Assembly (NCBI GenBank): GCA_963663615.1 | Contig: OY760517.1 | Location: 992,001 to 1,056,000 of the forward strand | Reading direction: 5' to 3' | Length of the DNA: 64,000 bases | Source of the DNA: G963663615 sp963663615 | Lineage (GTDB): Bacteria; Bacteroidota; Ignavibacteria; Ignavibacteriales; Melioribacteraceae | Part shown: in pieces, positions 51,648-61,479 of the stretch | How positions within the stretch are numbered: the stretch's first letter is position 1 | How the letters are laid out: every line of letters begins with the position of its first letter | Notes under the pieces: model-generated | Database searches by the model: none | Seen by the model: only the letters and a program-made list of their open reading frames with translations | Told to the model about the DNA's origin: nothing | Program-made: the position numbers and the translations under genes

Positions 51648-53303
51648 ATGAAACGAATTATATTGTTTTTTGTGATGTTTTTACCTTTATGTGTTTTTGG
51701 TCAGTTACAAATTGATTGGGAAACAATTGTAGCAGGAGCCCCCACAACCAGATATACAGAGGCAAAACTTTCGAAGTTGGATACCGAGGGTAATGTTTAT
51801 ATTGCTTCACAAACTTGGACAACTAGTAATAATAACAATGTGCTTTTAGCAAAATTAGATAACGCAGGTAATATAGTTTGGGAAAAAATTTACAATATTG
51901 GTGCATATGACGAACCAATAGGAATTGAATTTGATGATTCGGAGAATGTGGTTTTTGCAGTTAGAGGAATTCCTATGGACAGTACTCATAACAAATACGA
52001 TTTACACATGATTAAGTATGACTCCGAAGGTAATGAACTTTATAATAAAAGTATAAAATGGTATCAGGCACTTGGTTATTTTGGGCAGTTATATAATATT
52101 GCCGGGCTTTCCACCTGGATGAAGGAAGACCTTTTCGGCAGGTTTGTATTGGGAGGGGGTAATTGGCGAATAACACTCGATAAAAATTCAGAATTTGTAA
52201 GTAAGCATTATCATGGTTTACCTGTTGATACTCTTGCCCCAAATAATTATAGTACTGGCGATACATACCTGAGTAGTGGTAATGGAAATGTTTATGGCGG
52301 GCTGGTAAGACGTAACGAATATTACATAAACCAGAATTGCAGATTCAGTCTATATTGTATTAACCACGCTGGCGAATGGGAATGGATAAAACCTGTAATT
52401 TATTTTAATGGTTTCCATCCGGATGGTTTATTATCTTCTGCAATTACTAATAATAGTGATCAGACAATGATAATGGGTTTTAACTTTTGGAAAGAATATG
52501 GTGATGCTGATATACGTTATAATCACCCCCACCTAATGAAAATTAATGCTACTGGTGAGATGGTTTGGGATGTTACCTTACCGGAGGATGGCGAGAACGA
52601 TACCCGTACAATTATTTCACAGATAACATTCGATTCGGGTAAAAATATTTGGGTTACCGGTGTAATTGACTATAATTTTTTTGTGGCTAAATATAGTGGT
52701 GCAGGGGAGTTAATATGGAGAAAAATAGACCCTAATCTTCAGGATGGCTGGTATGATGCTAATGTAGTTTGCGATGGTAGTTCAGGGATAATTGCAGCTC
52801 CTAACAATGAAGGCGATTTTATTATCAGAAAATATGACCAGTTTGGGAATGCTTTATCTGAATTAAAAGTTGAAGGTACCAGTAATACTATTCCTGTAAT
52901 GGATGCCAACCTGATGATTGATGATGAAAGTAATATTTATTTCCATGCTGAAATTGGCACTGGCTCGGGGGAAGCAGAGTTAATTACATTGAAAATATCG
53001 GATCCATCTACCTCAATTAAAGATGATACAAAAGCTGTCATCAGTTATCAATTAGATCAAAATTATCCAAATCCGTTTAACCCCTCTACAAATATTACGT
53101 TTATATTGCCTGAATCAGGTAATATAAGCTTGGAAGTGTTTAATCTTCTTGGTGAAAAAGTAGCCGTAATAGCCAAAAACTACATGGAAAAGGGACAACA
53201 TACAATAAATTTTGATGGTGAAAGATTGACATCGGGAGTTTATATTTATAGATTGCAATCTGGTGAATTTTCAGCATCAAGAAAAATGATGCTGTTGAAG
53301 TAA
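51648..53303 (+). CDS. T9SS-exported beta-propeller protein
   Basis: A 551-residue secreted protein: signal peptide (KRIILFFVMFLPLCVFG, about 1-19), then repeated SBBP-like blades (GNVYIASQTW, AKLDNAGNIVWEKIYN, KYDSEGNELYNK, KINATGEMVWDVTLP, AKYSGAGELIWRKID) that make a beta-propeller. The last 90 residues are a type IX sorting domain with QNYPNPFNPST, EVFNLLGEKVAVIA and final MMLLK. SBBP propellers are common in surface or released proteins of this group; their ligands are unknown. Unlike the two cargo proteins at 16768 and 44114 there is no fibronectin-like module before the sorting domain. A strong terminator follows. Confidence 0.9.
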   Translation: MKRIILFFVMFLPLCVFGQLQIDWETIVAGAPTTRYTEAKLSKLDTEGNVYIASQTWTTSNNNNVLLAKLDNAGNIVWEKIYNIGAYDEPIGIEFDDSENVVFAVRGIPMDSTHNKYDLHMIKYDSEGNELYNKSIKWYQALGYFGQLYNIAGLSTWMKEDLFGRFVLGGGNWRITLDKNSEFVSKHYHGLPVDTLAPNNYSTGDTYLSSGNGNVYGGLVRRNEYYINQNCRFSLYCINHAGEWEWIKPVIYFNGFHPDGLLSSAITNNSDQTMIMGFNFWKEYGDADIRYNHPHLMKINATGEMVWDVTLPEDGENDTRTIISQITFDSGKNIWVTGVIDYNFFVAKYSGAGELIWRKIDPNLQDGWYDANVVCDGSSGIIAAPNNEGDFIIRKYDQFGNALSELKVEGTSNTIPVMDANLMIDDESNIYFHAEIGTGSGEAELITLKISDPSTSIKDDTKAVISYQLDQNYPNPFNPSTNITFILPESGNISLEVFNLLGEKVAVIAKNYMEKGQHTINFDGERLTSGVYIYRLQSGEFSASRKMMLLK

Positions 53304-53313
53304 AATTTATACC

Positions 53314-53341
53314 AGGGGAAATATCTATTTCCCCTTTTTTA
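53314..53341 (+). terminator. terminator of the beta-propeller gene
   Basis: AGGGGAAAT (53314-53322) pairs perfectly with ATTTCCCCT (53327-53335) around a 4-base loop, followed by a T-run to 53341; ten bases past the stop codon. Confidence 0.9.
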
Positions 53342-53423
53342 GATGCCAATACAGGATTATAAAGTCTTAATATAATGTTTTTATAATTTAAGTATTAAAT
53401 CATTAATAAATTTCGGGTGAACA

Positions 53424-54395
53424 ATGAAAAATTTTTTTGTTGTATTGTTAGTATTAACTGGCTTTATTGCCGCACAAAATATTACAGAACGTTCTTATAA
53501 TTGTATTTTTAATGTAAAGGATTATAGTCCGTTGCAGGGAAAGGGGATGCAGGCAGGGGATGAAGTTGATGCCCTTTTTGATAAGGCAGGGTTAACTTCG
53601 GCAGATGCAAGAAAGGCAAATGTTTGGTCTGCAACTTTATTTACAAATAGCCCTTCACAAACTTTTACTGTTAAGAAAAGTGACGAAGAAGGATATTATC
53701 ATATTATCCACAAAGCTACCGGTAAGGCAGTAACAGTTGAAGATGCTTCGAAAGCTGATGGTGCTAATGTAACTTTGTTTGCATTTAGCGGCATGGATCA
53801 TCAAAAGTTCGCAATACAGCGTGATACTGCAAAACATCGCTATGCTTCATATGTAATTGCAAAACATAGTGGATTGGTATTAACTACGGTTGATAAAGGT
53901 AATGTAGTTCAAAAACCAATAGACAGAAACAATGACGCACAAGTATGGGCTTTTTCCACAAGATATGCATGGCATAACGGTACAGGTTATTTAACAGTTG
54001 GTGGTTTGTTTATAATGCCTGGTGCCAAAGTTGTTCAGGGTGGTAAAAAGAATAGAAGCTGGTGCTATATTGCATTGCCTTCAGCACCAAATCTTTATTA
54101 TGTAATGAATGCAATGTCTCACCAATTTTTAATAGCTTCACAAGCTTACGACAAAAATAATATTTTGGAAAAATATACATACGTTCAGAGACCTTATAAA
54201 AGAGGTATAACTAATAATATGCTATTTAGTATGCAATATACCGATGACACAAAGGAAAGCTTGTATATTATAGAATACCTGACAAAGTATGTTCTGGATG
54301 TTGATCCGGCTACAAAACAGATTGTATCTGTTCCTAAAGAAAAAGCAAGTAAATCATCACACTGGGGATTATATAACGCTCCTAAAGGAATGTAA
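53424..54395 (+). CDS. secreted ricin-type beta-trefoil-like protein
   Basis: A 323-residue protein with a signal peptide (KNFFVVLLVLTGFIAAQ, cleavage near 18). The middle contains repeats of the beta-trefoil lectin type: YYHIIHKATGKAVTVEDASKADGANVTLFAF near residue 90 followed by DHQKFAIQRD, then SYVIAKHSGLVLTTVDKGNVVQ, and a third, degenerate copy near 200-270 (LYYVMNAMSHQFLIASQAY). The Q/N-W/F-containing QxF and QVWAF positions match RICIN domains. Such domains bind carbohydrates. There is no sorting domain, so the protein is probably periplasmic or released by another route. The terminator hairpin at 54427 follows. Confidence 0.7.
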   Translation: MKNFFVVLLVLTGFIAAQNITERSYNCIFNVKDYSPLQGKGMQAGDEVDALFDKAGLTSADARKANVWSATLFTNSPSQTFTVKKSDEEGYYHIIHKATGKAVTVEDASKADGANVTLFAFSGMDHQKFAIQRDTAKHRYASYVIAKHSGLVLTTVDKGNVVQKPIDRNNDAQVWAFSTRYAWHNGTGYLTVGGLFIMPGAKVVQGGKKNRSWCYIALPSAPNLYYVMNAMSHQFLIASQAYDKNNILEKYTYVQRPYKRGITNNMLFSMQYTDDTKESLYIIEYLTKYVLDVDPATKQIVSVPKEKASKSSHWGLYNAPKGM

Positions 54396-54426
54396 ATTTT
54401 AGCCAATTAATGTTTGTATTATAGAA

Positions 54427-54460
54427 AAACCTCGCAGGTAAAATACTTGCGAGGTTTTTT
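54427..54460. terminator. bidirectional AAACCTCG hairpin between convergent genes
   Basis: AAACCTCGCAGGT (54427-54439) pairs with ACTTGCGAGGTTT (54445-54457) with one G-T pair; T-run on the plus side and A-run on the left side, so it can serve both the ricin-like gene and the convergent Tricorn-like gene. It belongs to the same sequence family as the hairpins at 1471 and 1571. Confidence 0.85.
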
Positions 54461-54492
54461 ATTAACTGGGAGTAGATATAATTAATTATATC

Positions 54493-57400
54493 TTATTTTT
54501 CATCAATTTCTTTAAGTAGTTGTTTTACAGCAGCTTTTAACTGTGCATCATCACCCTTAAAATGGTGTCCTGGTTCTGACGGTACAATAATATCTGGAAC
54601 AGCTGCTTCAAAATCCATATTTTTCTGTGTCTTTTTAACATACCAGCCCCTTCTTGGCAAACGTAAAAATGAGCCATCAAGCAGACTGGTTCCCCAGGTT
54701 GAAATTACCGCACCAAAAGTTGGTTCACCCACAAGTGTTCCAAGTCCTAATGTTTTATAGGCATGGCTAAAAATTTCAGCATTGGAATAACTCATCGAAT
54801 TACATAATGCAATTGAAGGTTTTACCAACCATGCATACGGTAGTCTTTCGCTGTACGGATAATACTTTGAAAATTTTGTATGGTTTTTCTTAAGATTATC
54901 GGTAACACCACGTGGTATTGTGTAAGCATGCTGACGAACATTAAGAACAGTCAGAAGGTAGTCTGTAGTCCAGCCACCACCATTAAAACGGACGTCAATA
55001 ACAATACCTTCCTTACCATAACCACTTGCGGTAAGCTCGCGTTCGAAGCGTTCAAAACTGTTAATATCCATTCCTCGGATGTGGATATAACCAAGTCTGC
55101 CGCCAGAGTATTTTTCAACAAGCTGTTTTCTGCTGTCAACCCACTGTTCGTAAAGTAGTCCGCCTGATCTTCCGCCAAGTTTTCTGGTAGGGCGAATAAC
55201 AAACTCCTCTGTTTCGCCGTTTTTACGTTCAACTTCCAGAAGAACCTTTTCGCCGGCTTTATCTTCAAGGTAGCTATAGAAGTTTCTTTCCTTAACTACG
55301 TCTTCACCATCAACCGATAAAATAACATCACCAACATTCAGTTTGCTATCTTCACGGTCAGCTGGGGAGTTTGGTATAATATCAAGAACCTCAACGCCAT
55401 TACCTTTTGCTTTCACTTCAATACCAAGGCGGGCAGTGGTTTCATTTTGGGTTTTCTGAGGACCGCTACCATATAGACCCATGTGACTTGCATTTACTTG
55501 TCCGAGCATTTCGTTGAATATAACTCTAAAATCCTCATAAGTTGAAGCTTTCATAGCAATTGGTTTGTATTTCTTTTTAAGACCAGTCCAGCTTTGACCG
55601 TGGAAATCAGGATCATAGAAGAAATGGTTTAACTGTCTCCAGCCCTCTTCAAACACCTGTAATCTTTCAGCCTTGTGGTCAAGTAACATTTTTCCCTTGA
55701 AAGGCAAGCTTTCCATTTTTCCGCTTTTTGCAGATATTTTGGCAATTTTACCACCACGTTTCATAAAGTAAATATTTTTAACATCATCATCAGCTTTTAA
55801 GCCTGAAGGATTAGTTTTGCCTTTGGTTACCTGTTCAAAATCATCGCCATCAAATTTAATTTTGTAAATATTTCTGGCTTTTTCATCAGCTTTTACAAAA
55901 TATATAGTTTCACCATCCTTGCTAAAAACTGGTGAGCCTTCGTTACCAACATATCTGGTTACCTGCTCAAGGCGTTCGTGAATATTTTCGAAGTCAATAC
56001 GAATATCAGTATTTGAACTATCATCATCTTTTTTCTTATCGTTATCGGAATCATCTTCCTCATCCCATTCCGCATTGGATTTTAGCCAGTCTGCTTTGTT
56101 TAACCAAACGAACCAAACATCGTTATCGCGGTTATTTCTTTCAGATACAAAGGCAAGTTTAGATCCATCCGGACTCCATGTAGCGGAATAATCACCCTTT
56201 GGATGCATAGAAACATTTACGCGTTCTTTCGAACCGTCTGCAGCCTGAATGTAAATTTCGGAATTAAAGTAAAGGTCTTCATGAGAGTATGATAACCATT
56301 TATCATCGGGACTCCATGCTACATTACCGGGAGCATCCCAGCTATCAATTAGCTGAATTTCGTTTGAAAGATTACCATCGGCATCAATATCGGCAACATA
56401 CAATTCGCCAATATTTTTCTCGAAAGCAATTTTCTTGCGGTCATGCGATAGAACTGGCCATGCTTCCTCATCATCTGTATCAGTTAATCTTACAAGTTCC
56501 CTTTTAAGAGTTTTGAACAAGTTTACTTCTTCCTTATCTGCTGATTTGGCGAGATAAAAATCAAACTGTCCCTCTCTATCCGAGCAGAATATAAGTGTGC
56601 TATCGCTTAACCATGCAACGTGCTGGTCGTGTGCAGGACTGTTAGAAATGTTAACAGCCTTTGATTTTTCCTTATCGTTTTCAGTAACAAAAACTTCACC
56701 TCTTGAAACAAACGCAATAAGTTTACCATCGGGTGAAACCTCGTATTCGCTAGCACCGCTGGAAATTGTTTTCTTTTCTGTGGGGTAAAAGCGGTAATCT
56801 GCTGGCAAGGTAACTTCAAACTCTTTCTGGTTACTGCCATCGCTGTTCATTACATAAATTTTATCAGCAACTTCAATAACAATTTTTTTGCCATTAGCAC
56901 TAACCGAATAGTTTCTAACGCCAAAGTCGTTAAAGCTAGTTATTTGTTTTGGATCGCCAGATTTTTTACCATCGGCATCCAGTTTCATTTTATAAACATT
57001 GTATCTACCATCACGGGCACTAAGGAAGTATAATGTGTTTTCGTTTGTCCAAACAGGGTTATAATCCTGACCATCAAAATCAGAAAGTTGGTGGTACAAG
57101 TTTTTTTCATAATCGTACAACCACAATTCACGATTTGCAGAGCCTTCATAAGCTTCACGTTCAATACGGCAATTACCGCGAACAAACGCTAAAAATCTGC
57201 CTGATGGAGAAAGAGTTGGAAAACTGCCAAATGCATCCAGTATTCTTTCAGGAGTACCACCATCAGCTGATACTTTACTAAATTCTCTCATCCAGTGAAT
57301 TTTATTCGCTGTTCTGTTAGTTATAAACAAAATTTCGTCATCTGCAGTCCAGGAGTTTATTATATCATCTGTTGAATGATATGTAAGACGTTTTGGAACA

Positions 57401-57696
57401 CTTCCATCTGCATCCATTACAAAAATATCGATGTTACCAAAGCGGGTGCTGGTAAATGCAATTTTGTCGGAAGTTTTATTCCAAACTGGTCTGGTTTCAA
57501 AAGCTTCATGCAGGGTTAGGCGTTGAGCTGTTCCGCCGTTAACGGGAGCTTTCCATATATCGCCCTGAAATGAAAACGCTATTTGCGAACCGTCGCTATT
57601 TAATGATGGGTGCCGCAACAGGTTATCGTTTCCGGCAAAAACAGTTATCGGTATGATCAGTATCAAATAAAACAACGTGATGTAGTTTTTATTCAT
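54493..57696 (-). CDS. Tricorn-like protease (S41) with propeller and PDZ domains
   Basis: A 1067-residue exported protein: signal peptide (about 1-21), then two beta-propellers made from PD40 blades (HPSLNSDGSQIAFSFQGD, TLSPSGRFLAFVRG, WSPDGSKLAFVSER) up to about residue 690. A linker near 550-575 is almost all acidic (DEEDDSDND). Then a C1-type helix region, a PDZ domain near 755-840 (LGIEVKAKGNGVEVLDIIPNSPA, LNVGDVILSVDGE), and the S41 catalytic domain near 860-1060 with IVIDVRFNGGGWTTDYLL and SMSYSNAEIFSHA, where the Ser before NAE is the likely nucleophile (near 970). It should degrade peptides in the periplasm, upstream of aminopeptidases. The domain order matches Tricorn. Confidence 0.93.
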   Translation of the reverse strand: MNKNYITLFYLILIIPITVFAGNDNLLRHPSLNSDGSQIAFSFQGDIWKAPVNGGTAQRLTLHEAFETRPVWNKTSDKIAFTSTRFGNIDIFVMDADGSVPKRLTYHSTDDIINSWTADDEILFITNRTANKIHWMREFSKVSADGGTPERILDAFGSFPTLSPSGRFLAFVRGNCRIEREAYEGSANRELWLYDYEKNLYHQLSDFDGQDYNPVWTNENTLYFLSARDGRYNVYKMKLDADGKKSGDPKQITSFNDFGVRNYSVSANGKKIVIEVADKIYVMNSDGSNQKEFEVTLPADYRFYPTEKKTISSGASEYEVSPDGKLIAFVSRGEVFVTENDKEKSKAVNISNSPAHDQHVAWLSDSTLIFCSDREGQFDFYLAKSADKEEVNLFKTLKRELVRLTDTDDEEAWPVLSHDRKKIAFEKNIGELYVADIDADGNLSNEIQLIDSWDAPGNVAWSPDDKWLSYSHEDLYFNSEIYIQAADGSKERVNVSMHPKGDYSATWSPDGSKLAFVSERNNRDNDVWFVWLNKADWLKSNAEWDEEDDSDNDKKKDDDSSNTDIRIDFENIHERLEQVTRYVGNEGSPVFSKDGETIYFVKADEKARNIYKIKFDGDDFEQVTKGKTNPSGLKADDDVKNIYFMKRGGKIAKISAKSGKMESLPFKGKMLLDHKAERLQVFEEGWRQLNHFFYDPDFHGQSWTGLKKKYKPIAMKASTYEDFRVIFNEMLGQVNASHMGLYGSGPQKTQNETTARLGIEVKAKGNGVEVLDIIPNSPADREDSKLNVGDVILSVDGEDVVKERNFYSYLEDKAGEKVLLEVERKNGETEEFVIRPTRKLGGRSGGLLYEQWVDSRKQLVEKYSGGRLGYIHIRGMDINSFERFERELTASGYGKEGIVIDVRFNGGGWTTDYLLTVLNVRQHAYTIPRGVTDNLKKNHTKFSKYYPYSERLPYAWLVKPSIALCNSMSYSNAEIFSHAYKTLGLGTLVGEPTFGAVISTWGTSLLDGSFLRLPRRGWYVKKTQKNMDFEAAVPDIIVPSEPGHHFKGDDAQLKAAVKQLLKEIDEK

Positions 57697-57882
57697 ATTG
57701 AAGATCCTCTGTATATTTTGATTAATAGATTGGTGTCATCAGTATTTGACGTTTCTAATTTATATTTGTTCTAAATAAAAATATTCCTTAACGCTAAGAT
57801 AATAATAATTTAAGATTTACCTTAATAAGTATTCATTTATATCGATAATAATTTCAGTAGATATTTACACATCAAAATGTAC

Positions 57883-57887
57883 GGGAG
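57883..57887 (+). promoter_or_regulatory. ribosome site selecting the start of the barrel protein
   Basis: GGGAG, seven bases before the ATG at 57895. It favours this start over the in-frame ATG at 57877. Confidence 0.7.
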
Positions 57888-57894
57888 ATACATA

Positions 57895-58965
57895 ATGAGA
57901 TATTTATACTTTATAGTGTTTTTAGCTATTACATCAATTACTTTTGGACAGTTATCGGTTAATGGGGACATGGAAGTAAGGGGTAGGTATGACAAAATAA
58001 GCAAAGGTGATTACGGAAATTCATCAGAGAATTTTTATTATCTCTATCGCACCAGACTAAATCTGAAGTTTGATATTGGTGATGGATGGTTTGCAAAAAC
58101 TCAATTGAGTCATGCTGGTTATGGCGGATTTGGATTTGTAGGATATGAAAGAACTGAAACAAGAATACCTACTTCAGTTGATGGTGCCATAAGAACCGGT
58201 GTTCACTTTATGCAAGCTTATTTTGGTCGTTCAACAAAAAATTACGGGTTTGCAGGTGGGTTAATTCCGCTTAATGGTGTTGCTAACCCATTATTGGATG
58301 TACACTATTATCCTGACAGAATAGTTGATATTCCTTTTGCACTATTTAGTGTTAACGGTGCTTTCGGGTTTAACGGATACGTAAAGTTTGGTGAAAGCAA
58401 GCTTAACCTTATGCTATTAGTGGATAGTAATGAAGGGGTTTATGTTGAAGGTCCTGATGAAGAAGTTATACAGGATGAAAATGATAGCTACACCGTTGGT
58501 GCAGATTATGAAATACCAGTAGGTGATTTTACAGTTATACCAAGACTAATGGTAGCTATTTCGAATGATTCAACAAATCAGCCAATTACAGCTGGAGTAT
58601 CACTAAAAACACCAAAAGTTGGTTTGTTCAGCTTTTCAGCAACAGGAGGATATTCTGCAAATTCAATGGAAGGAACAACCGAATATAATATAGTTTACGC
58701 GAGATTTGGTGCAAAAGGAAAAGTAGGTCCCGGTACGCTAAACTTGTGGTACGATTATGCTACCAAAACAGAAACATTTAATACCGGTGATGTTGATCAT
58801 AACTATGGTTACCTTTGGGCTCATTATAATTATACCGTTTATTCCGGTGAAAGGGGTTCTGTTAACATTGGAGCACGTTTCAGATTAGCAACCGAAACAG
58901 TTGATAATGCTAAAGATTTTCAGAGAATTAAACTAGAATTTCCGCTATTTATTACATTTAAATAG
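57895..58965 (+). CDS. outer-membrane beta-barrel protein (porin-like)
   Basis: A 356-residue protein with a signal peptide (RYLYFIVFLAITSITFGQ) followed by about sixteen alternating amphipathic strands, such as YLYRTRLNLKFDIGDGWFAKTQLSHAGYG, KVGLFSFSATGGYSANS and GERGSVNIGARFRLATET, with Gly-rich turns. The C-terminus ends LEFPLFITFK, close to a barrel's final strand signal. This suggests a porin or similar channel in the outer membrane. No selective family was recognised. The start at 57895 follows from the ribosome site; an upstream ATG would add six residues before the signal peptide. It stands alone with its own terminator. Confidence 0.75.
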   Translation: MRYLYFIVFLAITSITFGQLSVNGDMEVRGRYDKISKGDYGNSSENFYYLYRTRLNLKFDIGDGWFAKTQLSHAGYGGFGFVGYERTETRIPTSVDGAIRTGVHFMQAYFGRSTKNYGFAGGLIPLNGVANPLLDVHYYPDRIVDIPFALFSVNGAFGFNGYVKFGESKLNLMLLVDSNEGVYVEGPDEEVIQDENDSYTVGADYEIPVGDFTVIPRLMVAISNDSTNQPITAGVSLKTPKVGLFSFSATGGYSANSMEGTTEYNIVYARFGAKGKVGPGTLNLWYDYATKTETFNTGDVDHNYGYLWAHYNYTVYSGERGSVNIGARFRLATETVDNAKDFQRIKLEFPLFITFK

Positions 58966-59011
58966 AAATTGTAGTGTTAACGGTAATTTATTAAATATGC
59001 AGAAAGTTGGA

Positions 59012-59061
59012 GATAGTCTTCCGATCATCTGGCGCACAGTGTCGGAAGACTATCCTTTTTT
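59012..59061 (+). terminator. terminator after the barrel gene
   Basis: GATAGTCTTCCGA (59012-59024) pairs perfectly with TCGGAAGACTATC (59042-59054), followed by CTTTTTT. The 17-base loop is unusually long for a terminator. Confidence 0.8.
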
Positions 59062-59089
59062 CAGCATGTATTATAATTTCATTTTAATC

Positions 59090-59575
59090 TTAGTTGTTTA
59101 ACCAAATGGAAAAGTTAAGTGCGGTTGCATATAAAACCCAAAGTAAATAAGGTATAAGCAAGCGGGCGGAAAGTTTATCCCTGTTATTGAAAAGGGCAAT
59201 TGTAATCAGTAAAACCACATCAAGTAACACAATTTCAATTAGTGCCAATCCTTTCATTCCAAAATAAAAGAACAAGGGTGTCCATAAAAGATTTAGCACT
59301 AGCTGGAAAAAGTAGAAAAACTTCTGGAGTCTGATATTAAATCCGACCTTTCCAACCATTGATATTCTGTAATAAGCCAATCCCATCAACATATAAAGTA
59401 CTGCCCAAACAGGGGCAAATAACCATCCGGGGGGTGCAAACGAAGGTAACTCAAATGATAAATACATTTCTTTCATGCCGGGTACAGCCTTACTAACTAT
59501 AAAGCCTGCCACCAATGGGATAAGAATTGCCACTATCAGAGCTTTTATATCTCTTTTTTTATCAACTGTTATCAT
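59090..59575 (-). CDS. TspO/MBR family protein
   Basis: A 161-residue membrane protein with five helices (near 11-30, 48-68, 82-102, 108-128 and 135-155), the TspO fold. The conserved elements are visible: PSFAPPGWLFAPVWAVLYMLMGLAYYRI (the W-P-rich block), LNLLWTPLFFYFGMKGLALIEIVLL and LLIPYLLWVLYATALNFSIW. TspO proteins bind porphyrins and other tetrapyrroles and are linked to stress and light responses. The protein seems normal in length. The gene is convergent with the barrel gene, separated by the hairpin at 59012. Confidence 0.93.
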   Translation of the reverse strand: MITVDKKRDIKALIVAILIPLVAGFIVSKAVPGMKEMYLSFELPSFAPPGWLFAPVWAVLYMLMGLAYYRISMVGKVGFNIRLQKFFYFFQLVLNLLWTPLFFYFGMKGLALIEIVLLDVVLLITIALFNNRDKLSARLLIPYLLWVLYATALNFSIWLNN

Positions 59576-59773
59576 TGTTTTTAAGCTACGTCAATGGAGT
59601 AAATAAGTGAGCTCGCAATTTAAAGGACATTGTATTTAATTGCAATAATTTTTGATTAAAAATTAACTTTATTCCCGAAATAATTTTAGGGCGTGATTTA
59701 TGTGGTTGAAATTCTGTTTTATAAATGTATGTTTGAGAATAAAAATATTGAAAATTGAATTATCGGTGTAAAT

Positions 59774-61414
59774 ATGTTCCCAAAAATTACAGTTTTATTC
59801 TTTCTTCTGATATTAACAACTTCAATCTTTTCACAGGCATCCGGTGTTTTTCCTGATCAAACTGGTGGAAAGTGGTTCTTCCGTAACGTTCCACTCGATT
59901 CGCTAGAGCAACCAATGGATTCCCTTGCATTTATACGTGTCGATACATTTGCCTCTGTTGAAGAGTATTATGGCAAAAACTCAAATATTTATCTATCCAA
60001 ATTAGGAACGCCATCAACTTTACCAGTTACTCCTTTTCTTGATACTGTTGGTTATGCTGTGGAAGAAAATGTAGTTTGGCAGCTTGTGGATATTGCCAAC
60101 CTGGCTGATACCAGTCTTATACCAGATACAAGTCTCGCAAATTTGTTATACTCACTACAAGGGTGGTATCCGGTTTACGATTTTGATGCCCAGACAAATG
60201 ACGAATACGTTTTACTTAGAATAGATACAACATTAATACTAAATGATACGGAAATTCCTTTCCGTGTGGAGGTTACTACTGAAAGGAATACAGATGAAAC
60301 TATTCCAACAATTTTAGGTAATCTGGAGTGTTACAAATTCAGGACTACTCTTAAACTTGCGTATTTAATTGAGCTTCCTTTTGTTGGCACCGTGCCGGTT
60401 TATTTTTTGCAATATCCAATAAATCAGTGGATAAATGATGGTAACTGGATTGTTGAAGAGTATTCTCCCTCAATTAATGTTGATCTTTCCTTCTTTGGAT
60501 TACCAGCTTTTTATATCCCTGGTAGAACTTCAAAACTGATTAACCAACCTGCTTATATAGTTTTGCAAAGTCCTGCTGGAGGTGAGGTTTATTATAATGG
60601 TGAGCAGACCCAAATTAAATGGAATAGCTGGCATGCCGAATCAGTGGACTTGTTCTTTTCCTCCGATTCGGGTGATAACTGGACAGAGCTTGCTACTGGT
60701 ATATCTGCAACTTCTGGTGAGTATGATTGGAATGTGCCTGCCGATATAGCTTCAGATAAGTGTATGGTTAGGGTTGATGTTGCTGATGATGAATATGCTT
60801 ATGATGAGAACAAAACACCATTTACCATACGTGCCGAACCGCAGTTTGAGTTTACATACCCAACAGCAAGCGATACAATAACACCGGGTGGAACCTATAA
60901 CATAACCTGGAATGCACAAAATTTGGAAAGTATTATGATTCAATACAGTATGGATTATGGCAATAACTATTCCTTGGTAGTTGATAGCATTGATGCAAGT
61001 GAAGGCTCCTTTGAATGGGATGCGAATGACATTGGTGTGGGTGAAATGATTTTGAGAGCAAGAGAATTAAGAGCTCCTTTTAAGGTATTTTACAGTGATA
61101 CTATCAGGGTAGATGTTATTGAAGATATTGATGCTAATGATAACTTGCCAGTTGAGTATGCATTATATAATAACTATCCCAATCCTTTTAACCCTTCAAC
61201 CAGGATAAGTTTTGCAGTACCCGAATCTGGTATTGTAAACCTTGTTATTTATGATATATTAGGGCAAAAAGTTAGTACAGTTACAAACCGCTATTATAAT
61301 GCGGGTAATTATACCTTAAATTTCGATGCAAGCGGACTTAATTCCGGTGTTTATTTTTATAGAATGACATCAAATAATAAAAGTTTTGTAAAAAAGATGA
61401 TTCTTACCAAATAA
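59774..61414 (+). CDS. T9SS-exported protein, unknown
   Basis: A 546-residue secreted protein: signal peptide (FPKITVLFFLLILTTSIFSQ, about 1-20), a unique N-terminal region of about 240 residues, then two Ig-like modules (residues about 255-350, YIVLQSPAGGEVYYNGEQTQIKW and SWHAESVDLFFSSDSGDNWTELA; 355-450, FEFTYPTASDTITPGGTYNITWN). The C-terminal sorting domain has NYPNPFNPSTR, VIYDILGQKVSTV and a final MILTK. The Ig-like pair resembles modules of surface proteins. No enzymatic domain is visible. It is followed by the PepF-like gene. Confidence 0.88.
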   Translation: MFPKITVLFFLLILTTSIFSQASGVFPDQTGGKWFFRNVPLDSLEQPMDSLAFIRVDTFASVEEYYGKNSNIYLSKLGTPSTLPVTPFLDTVGYAVEENVVWQLVDIANLADTSLIPDTSLANLLYSLQGWYPVYDFDAQTNDEYVLLRIDTTLILNDTEIPFRVEVTTERNTDETIPTILGNLECYKFRTTLKLAYLIELPFVGTVPVYFLQYPINQWINDGNWIVEEYSPSINVDLSFFGLPAFYIPGRTSKLINQPAYIVLQSPAGGEVYYNGEQTQIKWNSWHAESVDLFFSSDSGDNWTELATGISATSGEYDWNVPADIASDKCMVRVDVADDEYAYDENKTPFTIRAEPQFEFTYPTASDTITPGGTYNITWNAQNLESIMIQYSMDYGNNYSLVVDSIDASEGSFEWDANDIGVGEMILRARELRAPFKVFYSDTIRVDVIEDIDANDNLPVEYALYNNYPNPFNPSTRISFAVPESGIVNLVIYDILGQKVSTVTNRYYNAGNYTLNFDASGLNSGVYFYRMTSNNKSFVKKMILTK

Positions 61415-61479
61415 TTTATTTAGATTTAATGTGAGAGATTCTCAATTATTTGGTGATAAATTAAATAAGGAATTAAAAA

